A DNA stretch of 11,202 nt from Halanaerobiales bacterium (GCA_023128035.1 JAGMES010000139.1:1-11202), one strand, 5' to 3'; counted from the first letter of the stretch, positions 1 through 7,923 are shown. Translations and numbers: made by a program. The notes: generated from the letters alone by a model not told the origin.

Positions 1-8
1 GTCTTAAC

Positions 9-1049
9 TCAAAAGATAAAATTTTGTTCCTTATACCACATAACAGTTTTTTTGATACCTTCTTCCAAACTATACTCATTTTTAAACCCGAGCAATTGTT
101 CTGCTCTCTTAACAGAAAACTCAATATTATCATAGAACATGTTTACCCTTCCGCGTGTTAAAAGCGGCGGTTTCTTAGAATTAAATATAGTGTATAAAAG
201 CTCCATAATAAATGCTGCCGGATAAACTATAGCCTTTAGAATATTCAAAGGTTTTTTTATACCTGCCTCAGAACAAAACAATTTGTAAATCTTATCCATA
301 CTTTCAGCCTTTTGATTACCGATAAGAATACAATTTATACCTGTTAACTGTTTTTCGAAGGCTAAAAAATAAGCATTAGCAAGGTCACCAGCATATACAA
401 CATGGAATTTGTTTTTCTTTGTTCCTGGCAATAAGGGGATACCCGTACTTGCAGTTTTTATATATTCATAAAAACCTGTATTAAATTCCCTTTCACCATA
501 TACCCAAACAGGTTCTAGGATAGTAAGGTTTAAACCGTTATTCTTTGCAAACTTTATTGCCTCTTTTTTTGCCAAAGCCTTAGTATCACGATAGAAATTT
601 AGTTTACATGGAAAAATACTATCACCAAAATATTTGTAATGTGAATTGTAAGGTGAGTTTTCATCCTTTACAGTAAGGTTATTTTCTTCTCCATAAACTG
701 AATTTGAACCTGTCATAATTATGTTTTTTATACCTACTTTAACACAAGCATTTAATACATTCAATGTACCTATCACGTTAGTGTGATAAAACTCATCAAA
801 ATTTCCCCAGTCGGCTACTTTTGCTGCATTATGAATGATAAAGTCGTATCCATCAAAAGCATTTTTTAAATCAATAATATTACTTATATTACCAAATTCA
901 AGTTCAACCGGTAGCTCTTTTATGTTTGCTATATTACTAGTTTTCCTTATAAGACATCCAACCTTGATCTGATTTTTACAAAAAACACGCGTAATGTGAC
1001 TACCTATAAAGCCTGTAGCTCCTGTAATAATAATACTATTCATTCTCAT
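9..1049 (-). CDS. Extended SDR, NAD(P)-dependent epimerase/3-beta-HSD/ketoreductase-like
   Basis: Predicted Rossmann-fold NAD(P)-dependent oxidoreductase of the extended SDR family, about 346 aa. Near the N-terminus is the cofactor loop TGATGFIG, followed by the NAA motif (HNAAKVADWG), a serine-bearing strand (TGSNSVYG) and the catalytic YxxxK as YRDTK near residue 153. The C-terminal half carries the substrate-specificity region and a hydrophobic stretch (AIVYPAAFIMELLYTIF), consistent with a membrane-near or lipid substrate. It is the last operon gene seen here and overlaps the end of the ketosynthase gene. The start is ambiguous: ATG at 1049 or 1043, both behind an AAGAGG site at 1054-1059; a TTG at 1052 sits too close to that site. 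Bacterial sphingolipid clusters use an SDR of this class (CerR) to reduce the 3-keto group. Here the same role on a beta-keto or alpha-aminoketone lipid is an inference. A sugar epimerase or OleD-like reductase is possible. Confidence 0.85.
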   Translation of the reverse strand: MRMNSIIITGATGFIGSHITRVFCKNQIKVGCLIRKTSNIANIKELPVELEFGNISNIIDLKNAFDGYDFIIHNAAKVADWGNFDEFYHTNVIGTLNVLNACVKVGIKNIIMTGSNSVYGEENNLTVKDENSPYNSHYKYFGDSIFPCKLNFYRDTKALAKKEAIKFAKNNGLNLTILEPVWVYGEREFNTGFYEYIKTASTGIPLLPGTKKNKFHVVYAGDLANAYFLAFEKQLTGINCILIGNQKAESMDKIYKLFCSEAGIKKPLNILKAIVYPAAFIMELLYTIFNSKKPPLLTRGRVNMFYDNIEFSVKRAEQLLGFKNEYSLEEGIKKTVMWYKEQNFIF

Positions 1050-2316
1050 CAAACCTCTTAAAAAGTATTAATGCATTATGCCCTCCAAAACCGTATGAAG
1101 AAGATATCGCATATTTAATCTCAGAGTCAACTGACTCAAGCGGAAGATTTAAATTATCCATAGGCTCGATAGTCAGGTTTCCATGTATCTTTGAATGTTT
1201 TATGGACATTGCCACTACAGCAGCCTCAATTGCTCCGCTTGCGCCTACACTATGTCCAAGTATCCCTTTTGTTGAGTTAATATATGGCTGTGAATTTCTA
1301 TCGCCAAAAACACTTTGGATTACCTTTGCCTCAATGTCATCATTTGAAATCGTTGCAGTTCCATGTGCATTAATATAGTCAATCTTTATGTCGTTAGTAA
1401 GCTTTTTAAAAAGAATTTCAATATTTTCGCCAGATGGTTCCATTTGTACAATGTTATAAGCATCACTAGAGCATTCATACTCTACAATTTCAGCATAAAT
1501 ATCAGCACCTCTTTTTAGAGCAGTTTGAAGTTCCTCAAGAACAAGAACACAACCAGCACCTTCGTTAAACAAAAACCCGCTCCTTTTATTTGAAAAAGGC
1601 AGTGGTTTTCCATCATCTGACCTTGTAAGAGTTGTCATCATATCAAAACCTCTCATTATAGCACCATTTTTTTCTGCCAATGCTTCAACACCACCGGTTA
1701 TTGCCATGTTACACCTACCATTTAAAATATTCCTGTAAGCTTCACCTATTGCCATACTACCTGATGCACAGGCCGCATTCACAGTAAAACTAAAGCCTTT
1801 AATACCAAATAGTATAGATATCCAGGCAGAAGCAGAGTTTGGCATCAGCATTGGAATTACCATTCTGTTGTATCTAGGTTTTGCCTTATCTACACCAAAA
1901 TTTAGTCCATCAATTTCTGCGATATGAGCTGTATAAGATTCAAGCGCAGTCTGAAGACTACTCATACCTACGCCGATTATGACAATACAATTGTCAAGAC
2001 AGTCAATTTGAAAATATTTATCACTTTTTTTAATTTTAAATCCAGCATCATCTAATGCCAGTTTTGTGCATAACACTGAAAGCCTTGATACCTCTTCCAT
2101 TATTTTTTCAACCGATTTATGAATCCCAAAGTCGGTCAACGAGAATTCAGGCTTAGATACGAAATAACGTGATTTAAAAGCATAGTTTTTCTCATAACAC
2201 CTTGGTATCTCTACAATGCGTGTTTTTAAACCTAAAATACTATTGAAAAACTCCTCTTTTCCAATTCCGATAGCCGTAGCAGGACCAATACCTGTAATTA
2301 CAACCCTTCTTTTCAT
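1036..2316 (-). CDS. Beta-ketoacyl-ACP synthase, FabF (KAS II)-type
   Basis: Decarboxylating condensing enzyme of the thiolase fold that would extend an acyl chain on an acyl carrier protein. The 426-residue protein has a complete active site: nucleophile Cys183 in NAACASGSMAIG, His318 in NAHGTAT, and Lys350 with His355 in KGILGHSVGA. The C-terminal strand SSYGFGGHNA is typical of FabF. The start was chosen at 2316 because GGAGGT at 2321-2326 lies directly upstream; the ATG at 2328 would place that site inside the gene. The start overlaps the ThiL-like stop as ATGA. The presence of a private ACP gene and an alpha-oxoamine synthase suggests a specialised chain builder rather than the housekeeping FabF, but this is inferred from context. 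Sequence between residues about 40 and 65 is unlike usual FabF, as in secondary-metabolite ketosynthases. No chain-length-factor partner is seen. Confidence 0.92.
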   Translation of the reverse strand: MKRRVVITGIGPATAIGIGKEEFFNSILGLKTRIVEIPRCYEKNYAFKSRYFVSKPEFSLTDFGIHKSVEKIMEEVSRLSVLCTKLALDDAGFKIKKSDKYFQIDCLDNCIVIIGVGMSSLQTALESYTAHIAEIDGLNFGVDKAKPRYNRMVIPMLMPNSASAWISILFGIKGFSFTVNAACASGSMAIGEAYRNILNGRCNMAITGGVEALAEKNGAIMRGFDMMTTLTRSDDGKPLPFSNKRSGFLFNEGAGCVLVLEELQTALKRGADIYAEIVEYECSSDAYNIVQMEPSGENIEILFKKLTNDIKIDYINAHGTATISNDDIEAKVIQSVFGDRNSQPYINSTKGILGHSVGASGAIEAAVVAMSIKHSKIHGNLTIEPMDNLNLPLESVDSEIKYAISSSYGFGGHNALILFKRFDENE

Positions 2317-3329
2317 CTTGACCTCCATAAATTTATAAAATCAATAACATCTCTTAAATATTCTTTGGTATCCCCATAATCCCTAGCACTTAAATCATAT
2401 AACCTTAAATCAATTTTCCTATTGGCTTCATAAAGTAGTTTTCTTTTATATTCTTTTATTTCTCCGATTTTATAAAATTTTAGTTCCATTTCATTTGATT
2501 TTTTCAAAAACTCTTCATAAGTCTCTTTACTTATTGTAAAAAGCAACTCATACTCTCCACATTCACCTAAAAACAATAATTCCTTTGGTACATTAAGTAA
2601 TTTTGCCAACAATATACCGCTCTTTTCATAGGGTAAATTACCAACTTCAAAACCAATTTTACTTATTTCGGAAATAGTGTTAAGCGCGTTAAATACTCCA
2701 TCGCTTGTATCAATACAGCACCTACTGTATTCTTTAATTAAAAATGCCTCTTTGCTTCTAAGCCTAAAGTGATTTTTAAATCTCTTAGTTATGTTTTTGA
2801 CTAAATTATTTTCAGAGTATAGCTTGAGCGCTGCTTCTATGTTTCCAATTCCGATTTTTCCAGAAATAAAAATCAGATCTCCAACCTTTGCTCCACTCCT
2901 TAACATAGGACTATCCTCAAGTTCACCAATCACTGAACCAGTATATCTCCATGTTTCGGATATACCAAAATCCCCACCAATAAACGATACCTTCAATTTC
3001 TTTAGAACATCCGAAATTCCTATAGATAGTTTTTCAACATATTCTTTTGTCCATGATTTTTTAATAACAAGGCTGTGCGCATAAAATTTTGGACTTCCAC
3101 CCGAAGCCAGAATATCACTTATACTGCCTACTGCCATATTCCATCCAAGAGTATACGGATCTTCTTCTCTTAGCATGTCTTCTTCAGAAAATTCATCTAT
3201 ATTATAAGCAAGCCTTCTACCATTAAAAGTAATTATTTCAGAGTCTGACTCAAACAGTGCGTTAAGTTGGGTTGAATCCCTAAGCATTTGCTTGTTTATT
3301 ATTTTAATCATTTCTTTTTCTTTACTCAT
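2313..3329 (-). CDS. ThiL/AIR-synthase-related protein, divergent
   Basis: A 338-residue protein of the PurM/ThiL fold (thiamine-monophosphate kinase, SelD, HypE, PurM superfamily). Visible ThiL landmarks in order are an N-terminal acidic loop (ESDSEIITF, then YNIDEF), LGWNMAVGSISDILASGG matching the ThiL segment around NLSDIAAMGG, a glycine loop IGGDFG where ThiL has GGDT, the central SGKIGIGNIEAAL, CIDTSDGV matching DISDGL, and GECGEYELLFT where ThiL has GGEDYELLFT. The fold is therefore secure, but several metal/ATP-site residues differ. The start at 3329 is supported by GGGGG at 3335-3339; the ATG at 3344 would translate through that site. Start and stop both form ATGA overlaps with neighbours. 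No thiamine genes are nearby, so a role in the lipid pathway (ATP-dependent phosphorylation or activation of an intermediate) is inferred. The true reaction is unknown. Confidence 0.75.
   Translation of the reverse strand: MSKEKEMIKIINKQMLRDSTQLNALFESDSEIITFNGRRLAYNIDEFSEEDMLREEDPYTLGWNMAVGSISDILASGGSPKFYAHSLVIKKSWTKEYVEKLSIGISDVLKKLKVSFIGGDFGISETWRYTGSVIGELEDSPMLRSGAKVGDLIFISGKIGIGNIEAALKLYSENNLVKNITKRFKNHFRLRSKEAFLIKEYSRCCIDTSDGVFNALNTISEISKIGFEVGNLPYEKSGILLAKLLNVPKELLFLGECGEYELLFTISKETYEEFLKKSNEMELKFYKIGEIKEYKRKLLYEANRKIDLRLYDLSARDYGDTKEYLRDVIDFINLWRSR
2321..2326 (-). promoter_or_regulatory. Ribosome binding site deciding the ketosynthase start
   Basis: GGAGGT lies four bases before the ATG at 2316 and inside the last codons of the ThiL-like gene. 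It rules out the longer start at 2328. Confidence 0.75.
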
Positions 3330-4303
3330 ATTACACCCCCACATATCAAATCCAAAGGGGCTTTCACAACCTCAATAGAACAGGGAAGAAATCCTCTCGG
3401 GTCACCGTCAAACTCGAGTTCAGGATTTTTACTGTTACCATAAACCTCAATTACTTTAGCGTATTGCAGCGAAATAATGTCGTTATTAACAAATTCCTTT
3501 CCGCTATATATTTTCTTAAATACACCAATCCAATTTGTAAACCGCATATTCTTTACAACCAGACTGTAAAAGCGGCCATCTTCGGGCGATAAATTGTTCT
3601 TTACCTTTATTCCCGAAGCAATATAAATTGTCTTTCCAACAGATATATTGAATACTTTTTTAAAGTTTTGCATCCTACCGTCAAAGTTTACAACAAAATC
3701 ACAAGCATTATAATCTAAAAGAGTTTTAATTAGAGAAATAAAAGTTCCAATATAATCACCAATATATTTTCTAATCCCACTGTTAGCATTTCTTGCAAGA
3801 GAAGCTCCTATTCCAATATTTGCACAACATGCAAAATAACTTGTTTTAATATTATTATTATTAGAACTTATTGGTTGACCATCCAACCCTTCATCATAAA
3901 AGCTGGAATGAATTATTTTCCCAATCTGAATTTTTTTACTTTTCCCCGCAAGCAATACATTAACAGCCTGACTAATTTTTAACGGAATGTCATAGCTCTT
4001 GCAAAAGTCAGGGCTTGTTCCAGTATATATTACCGCAAACTTTGAATTTGAAATCCTTCTACCAGAGGAATCATAAAATCCGTTTATAACCCCATTAATT
4101 GTTCCATCTCCTCCGATAGCAACAATTACATCATATCCTTCTTTATTAGCCTCCATAGAAAAGACGTATGCATCTTCAAGGGAAACCGTTATCTTATAAT
4201 CGTATTTAATGTTATTTTTATCCAGAACAGAAAGTATCATTTTAAACTTTTTTCTACTTTTTCCTCCCTTTGAACCAGGATTCAAAATAAGAAAATATCT
4301 CAT
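3326..4303 (-). CDS. Diacylglycerol/sphingosine kinase-like lipid kinase (DAGK catalytic domain)
   Basis: A 325-residue ATP-dependent lipid kinase of the DagK/YegS/sphingosine-kinase family, cytosolic and expected to act at the membrane face. The N-terminal nucleotide lobe shows LNPGSKGGK (residues 7-15, the NPxSG motif) and VAIGGDGTINGVING (61-75, the GGDGT motif). The third motif, usually GTxNDFA, reads GTSPDFCKSYDIP (95-107), an atypical form in which the Asn before Asp is a Pro. The C-terminal beta lobe ends with LEFDGDP, matching the family's DGE/DGD metal-binding motif. Length is typical. The gene starts exactly at the end of the alpha-oxoamine synthase gene (ATGA) and so is probably co-translated with it. 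Context suggests phosphorylation of a hydroxyl on the lipid made by this operon. Housekeeping diacylglycerol recycling is the main alternative. Confidence 0.85.
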   Translation of the reverse strand: MRYFLILNPGSKGGKSRKKFKMILSVLDKNNIKYDYKITVSLEDAYVFSMEANKEGYDVIVAIGGDGTINGVINGFYDSSGRRISNSKFAVIYTGTSPDFCKSYDIPLKISQAVNVLLAGKSKKIQIGKIIHSSFYDEGLDGQPISSNNNNIKTSYFACCANIGIGASLARNANSGIRKYIGDYIGTFISLIKTLLDYNACDFVVNFDGRMQNFKKVFNISVGKTIYIASGIKVKNNLSPEDGRFYSLVVKNMRFTNWIGVFKKIYSGKEFVNNDIISLQYAKVIEVYGNSKNPELEFDGDPRGFLPCSIEVVKAPLDLICGGVI

Positions 4304-5475
4304 TTATAACCCACCCTTTTAAGGATTGAAGCTGCTTCATCGATAGTATCTTGCGTTAAATTTGCTCCTGCAAGCAGCCTTACCCGTCCTTCATTTACAG
4401 GAACAGAAGGCTCTATAAAAGGCGTTGAAAGAATCCCATTTTCATAGAGTACTTTTGCAACCATAAAAGTATTTTCCTTACTCCCAGTTTTAATAGAATT
4501 AATAAATGCATTACTAGATACAACTTCAAATCCTGCATCAATAAGGCTTTTAAATATAATTTGCTTGTATGACTCTAACCTACATTTAATCAAGTTAAAT
4601 TCTGAATTAATAATCTCAAGGACAGCTTCGATACCGGCAAGAACTGACGGCGGAAGGGCAGTGGAATAAACCAGATGAGGACAGTAATACTTTAAGTATT
4701 TTATAAGCTTTTTTTCACCACATATAATACCACCTGAATTGGCAAGAGCCTTCCCAAGCGAAGCTGTATAAATACCTTTATAGTCGGTTATTTTCTGTTC
4801 ATCAAGTATGCCTTTTCCTGATTTGCCCAACACACCTATACCATGTGAGTCGTCTATTATAGGCATTGCATCATATTTTTCACATAAATCAACTATTTCA
4901 CGAAAAGGCGCAATACTACCGTCTGTTGAAAACACCGATTCTGTAACAACAAAAACCTGCCTGTAATCTATAGAATGCTTTAAAATACCTTCAAGGTGTT
5001 CCAGGTTATTATGTAGAAATGGCCTGATCTTACAGCCAACAGTTTTAATTCCTTGAATCAATGAAGAATGTGCAAAACGATCAACGATAATCAGGTCTTC
5101 TTTTCCTGCAATTGAAACAAACAGTCCATTATTTGCCTGGTAGCACGAAGGCAGAATAATCGTTTCCTCAAGCCCAACAAAGCTTGATAGCTTTTGTTCC
5201 ATTATTTTATAAAGATCGATATATCCTGTTGCTATTGGAGTACCACAAAGAGATGCCCCATACTTTTCGACTGTCCTTACAATTGCCTGTTTCACCCTAT
5301 TATCAGTTGCTAGACCAAGGTAGTTGTTGGAAGCAAGGTTGATAATCTCCTTACCGTTAATAAGTATCTTTTCATTCAAACCGGAATCTATTTCTATATA
5401 ATAAGGGTTAAAACCTGTCGTCTCAACAAGACTCTCATCCAACCTAAATCTTTCATAAAAATCTCCAAGGTACAT
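4300..5475 (-). CDS. Alpha-oxoamine synthase (serine palmitoyltransferase/KBL/BioF family)
   Basis: PLP-dependent enzyme that condenses an amino acid with an acyl thioester, losing CO2 and giving an alpha-amino ketone. The 391-residue protein has ASNNYLGL (48-55), the PLP-ring His136 in VDRFAHSSL, TESVFSTDGSIAP (178-190), Asp208 and His211 in IDDSHGIGVLG, the Schiff-base Lys242 in TASLGKALANSGG, and the C-terminal arginine strand RVRLLAGAN. Two family positions differ: the usual H-x-x-L-E after the GT loop is YKIME (89-93), and the C-terminal A-x-H is AGAN. The start has a GAGGCG site just upstream that overlaps the ACP stop. The gene lies 10 bases after a dedicated ACP gene, as in bacterial sphingolipid loci where the acyl donor is acyl-ACP. 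No biotin or threonine-degradation genes are nearby, so serine-palmitoyltransferase-like use is inferred. The amino-acid substrate cannot be told from sequence. Confidence 0.9.
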   Translation of the reverse strand: MYLGDFYERFRLDESLVETTGFNPYYIEIDSGLNEKILINGKEIINLASNNYLGLATDNRVKQAIVRTVEKYGASLCGTPIATGYIDLYKIMEQKLSSFVGLEETIILPSCYQANNGLFVSIAGKEDLIIVDRFAHSSLIQGIKTVGCKIRPFLHNNLEHLEGILKHSIDYRQVFVVTESVFSTDGSIAPFREIVDLCEKYDAMPIIDDSHGIGVLGKSGKGILDEQKITDYKGIYTASLGKALANSGGIICGEKKLIKYLKYYCPHLVYSTALPPSVLAGIEAVLEIINSEFNLIKCRLESYKQIIFKSLIDAGFEVVSSNAFINSIKTGSKENTFMVAKVLYENGILSTPFIEPSVPVNEGRVRLLAGANLTQDTIDEAASILKRVGYK

Positions 5476-5485
5476 ATTTTTCGCC

Positions 5486-5716
5486 TCACAAATACTTTTC
5501 TTTTAATTTTACTACAATATCATTTACAATAACAATATCTTTGAAATCTTCTTCATCAACAGTAATAGAAAATTCATCCTCAAGAGCTGCAATAATCATC
5601 AGCTTGTCAAATGAATCAATCATAAGATCTTCAACCAAATGACTTTCAAGTTTTATTTCGGAGCTTATTTCCAAATTATTCTTTAATGTTGCAATAACCC
5701 TATCTTCCAATTTCAT
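5486..5716 (-). CDS. Acyl carrier protein
   Basis: A 76-residue acidic four-helix carrier protein. The phosphopantetheine attachment serine is Ser35 in DLMIDSFDKLM, with Phe in place of the usual Leu after Ser; helix III region DEEDF and the final valine-rich helix are typical. The start at 5716 is set by AGGAGG at 5724-5729 with seven bases of spacing; upstream in-frame ATGs would extend the protein by 14 residues without family support. It starts one base after the flavoprotein stop and ends 10 bases before the alpha-oxoamine synthase gene. It is probably the private carrier that holds the acyl chain for the ketosynthase and the oxoamine synthase. It would need a phosphopantetheinyl transferase from elsewhere in the genome. 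The housekeeping acpP is unlikely given the DSF motif and the absence of fab/plsX neighbours. Confidence 0.92.
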   Translation of the reverse strand: MKLEDRVIATLKNNLEISSEIKLESHLVEDLMIDSFDKLMIIAALEDEFSITVDEEDFKDIVIVNDIVVKLKEKYL

Positions 5717-5717
5717 A

Positions 5718-6917
5718 TTAAAGCCTCCTATAGCATTGAGTTTGTTTATCAGTATCACACATTATTGCACATATATTGCAGTTAATACATTTTGATATAT
5801 AGTTTTTATCTCTCTCTAATTTCTCTATAAAGTCTGGCTCACAAATAAACGGTCTGCATAAACTCACAAAATCAGCAAACCCATTATCCAAGCACCATCT
5901 CATTTCCTCTCCTTTCCTAAACCCGCCTACGCAAATAATCGGTATGTCAGTTAATTCTTTTGCAATTTTTGCATACTCTATATTATAAATTGGTGTAAAT
6001 GATTTTATTTTTAATCTCATAAATGGATAAATAAACGAATTGAAGAATAGTCTCCTAATACTATTATCCGTTTTAAATACAGAGTTATGTTTAAAAATTA
6101 CACTTAGAGGTATTTCACCCCTGAAAATATTTAACGCATTATCCATAGTTCCATAGCTAATTTCAATTGCATCCACTTTTTTTAAATCAAAAAACCGAAT
6201 AAGGTTTTCAAATTGTATAGTTGTAAATCTATTAAAATAGTTATCACTGCCGCTTACTTTTACAAGTAAAGCAAAATCATTTCCACACTTATCCCTAATC
6301 TCATCAATAATCATATCTAAAAATTTCGTACCAATTTTTGTATTATCATCAATTTTAAACTCATCTTTTCTATTGTTGATTGATGGTAAAATAAATTGAT
6401 GTATAAGATAACCGTGAGCAGCATGTAACTGTATACCATCAAATCCTGCCTTTTTTGCAAATAGTGCAGACTCTGCAAATTTATTTATCAAAGAATATAT
6501 TTGTTGTGTAGACAAAACTTTTGGAGAACCCCTAAAATATAATGATCTTTTTTTAGATACTCCCCAAATATCCAGTCCAGTCTCCTTCTTTCTTGTCTGT
6601 CTTCCGGTATGAGCCAACTGCATAAAAATCTTGCTTTCGTATTTGTGAACATCATCAGTAATCGGTAAATAATATTTAATCTTTTCCTCACTGTCAATTC
6701 CAGCCTGGCCTGGGTGCATAGCTTTGCCTTCAGGTAAGATATAAGCAAAACCTGTAATGATACCTCCAACTCCACTTTTTGCCAACTTACAATATAAATC
6801 TCTATATTCAGGAACTGGAATTCCTTTTGAATCACACATTCCCTCAAAAGTAGCAGAACGGATTATTCTGTTTTTTAACTGACATGGACCTATTTTTGCA
6901 AACTCAAATAGTTTCAA
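5718..6917 (-). CDS. Old Yellow Enzyme-like NADH:flavin oxidoreductase with C-terminal cysteine cluster
   Basis: FMN-binding TIM-barrel reductase of the OYE/2,4-dienoyl-CoA reductase branch, 399 aa, expected to reduce an activated C=C bond. It shows the N-terminal [12 protein letters not shown] strand, MQLAHTGRQ (99-107), the active-site pair His165/His168 in [22 protein letters not shown] (180-187), and the phosphate-binding region ICVGGF followed by VSLCRPFI. The C-terminus has Cys377, 380, 383, 387 and 395 ([11 protein letters not shown] then QCY), a spacing close to the 4Fe-4S motif of 2,4-dienoyl-CoA reductase. It stops there, without the FAD/NAD(P)H domain of that enzyme. The TTG start follows GGAGG at 6926-6930 with eight bases of spacing. 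The next Met is inside the barrel, so TTG is well supported. It lies between the UbiA and ACP genes; reduction of an enone or prenyl double bond in the product is inferred. Confidence 0.88.
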   Translation of the reverse strand: MKLFEFAKIGPCQLKNRIIRSATFEGMCDSKGIPVPEYRDLYCKLAKSGVGGIITGFAYILPEGKAMHPGQAGIDSEEKIKYYLPITDDVHKYESKIFMQLAHTGRQTRKKETGLDIWGVSKKRSLYFRGSPKVLSTQQIYSLINKFAESALFAKKAGFDGIQLHAAHGYLIHQFILPSINNRKDEFKIDDNTKIGTKFLDMIIDEIRDKCGNDFALLVKVSGSDNYFNRFTTIQFENLIRFFDLKKVDAIEISYGTMDNALNIFRGEIPLSVIFKHNSVFKTDNSIRRLFFNSFIYPFMRLKIKSFTPIYNIEYAKIAKELTDIPIICVGGFRKGEEMRWCLDNGFADFVSLCRPFICEPDFIEKLERDKNYISKCINCNICAIMCDTDKQTQCYRRL

Positions 6918-6925
6918 ATTAATAT

Positions 6926-6930
6926 CCTCC
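6926..6930 (-). promoter_or_regulatory. Ribosome binding site supporting a TTG start
   Basis: GGAGG lies eight bases before the TTG at 6917 of the flavoprotein gene. The first residues after this TTG match the family N-terminus, so the non-ATG start is likely real. Confidence 0.7.
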
Positions 6931-6942
6931 AGTCCTCATATT

Positions 6943-7923
6943 TTAAGATTTTGGATTAGTGTGTAAATCAAACAAAAATCCTACAAATATATAAGAAATC
7001 AAGAATAACAGCATAGCAAGCTCGGTATTGAATAAAGCGATAAGCGTTGCCTGTCCGCATGTACAGGCTCTGAAATTAACCGCCAATGAATAATACGTTC
7101 TTCTGCCCTTAGGATTTTTAAAGTAAAGATATCCCGTCCACAATTCAAGAAATAACGTTAACCCAGCTAAAATTAGGAACATATTGTTTACCCTTGCTTC
7201 TATAAAATTACCAAAATAAAGTATCGCAAATATAACAGCAGGGAAGAAAGATAAAATAACTGCAATAAATCTTGATTTTTCTATTCCAAACTGCACCACA
7301 ATTGTCCTTTTATTACTAGCTTTATCGCCTTCATAATCTTTGAAATATGTATAAAAAGTCATAACTCCATTCATTACAGCTACCATTATAAAAATCGAAA
7401 CACGGCTTGATGTAAAATACGGTGACTCTGTTGGACCTGCTGCAAGGAATCCAAATACAGTACACATTGCAATCATAAATCCAAATACAATATTTGCAAA
7501 AATTCCGTAACCTTTTGCAAATTCATATAAAACATTTAATACTATTCCAAATATAGCAGGAATTAAAGCAATAGGCTCCAGATAAAAAAATATAATTAAA
7601 AAAGTGATTGCTAATAATTGGCCAGATAATATTAACGCTTTTTTAGGATTCAATTCACCTGTAACCATAGGACGGTGAGGTGCGTTGATTCTATCCTCCT
7701 TAAGCCCAAGATAGTCATTGATAATCTGATTAATTCCCCAGCTTAGAAAAAGCATAATCAAGAGTACTATTTTTTTTTCTGTCGAAGGAGCCACTTCAAC
7801 TGTTTTAAAGGGAGATTTGGCAATGTACTCATAAAATGCCATCCCAATCCAGCCAGAAATTCCTGTGATAAAAGCATAATAAAGTCTCATGGATTTAATA
7901 TAAGCTTTAATAAAAGTCAACAT
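6943..7923 (-). CDS. UbiA-family membrane prenyltransferase
   Basis: Integral membrane aromatic/lipid prenyltransferase, 326 aa, with about eight or nine predicted helices. The first diphosphate/Mg motif is INQIINDYLGLKEDRINAPHRP (family consensus NDxxDxxxDxxNxPxRP); the middle Asp is Gly73, while Asp70, Asp77 and the NAPHRP tail are kept. The second motif is FKDYEGDKASNKRT (194-207), with Asp196 and Asp200. The arrangement is closest in pattern to the chlorophyll-synthase/DGGGP-synthase side of the family, whose acceptors include phospho-glycerol lipids. GGGGG at 7931-7935 supports the start. It lies 22 bases after the regulator stop and 25 bases before the flavoprotein start, so it is the first structural gene of the operon. 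Donor and acceptor are unknown; no prenyl-diphosphate synthase or menaquinone gene is visible here. Confidence 0.9.
   Translation of the reverse strand: MLTFIKAYIKSMRLYYAFITGISGWIGMAFYEYIAKSPFKTVEVAPSTEKKIVLLIMLFLSWGINQIINDYLGLKEDRINAPHRPMVTGELNPKKALILSGQLLAITFLIIFFYLEPIALIPAIFGIVLNVLYEFAKGYGIFANIVFGFMIAMCTVFGFLAAGPTESPYFTSSRVSIFIMVAVMNGVMTFYTYFKDYEGDKASNKRTIVVQFGIEKSRFIAVILSFFPAVIFAILYFGNFIEARVNNMFLILAGLTLFLELWTGYLYFKNPKGRRTYYSLAVNFRACTCGQATLIALFNTELAMLLFLISYIFVGFLFDLHTNPKS

Noticed and set aside
2791..3084. Plus-strand open frame of 97 codons
   Set aside because: It lies fully inside the ThiL-like gene on the other strand, has no ribosome site and no recognisable motif.
2313..3329. Naming the gene thiL
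   Set aside because: Several active-site motifs differ from ThiL and the context is lipid-like, so only the fold is claimed.
3843..3858. ATT trinucleotide run
   Set aside because: It encodes a short Asn run in a surface loop of the lipid kinase and is too short to be a meaningful repeat.
4300..5475. Reading the PLP enzyme as BioF (biotin) or KBL (threonine breakdown)
   Set aside because: No biotin or threonine dehydrogenase genes are adjacent, while a dedicated ACP and ketoreductase are. The family cannot be split by motif alone, so no gene symbol is given.
6488..6847. Second minus-strand frame of 119 codons
   Set aside because: It is another frame within the flavoprotein gene, whose conserved motifs are in the main frame.
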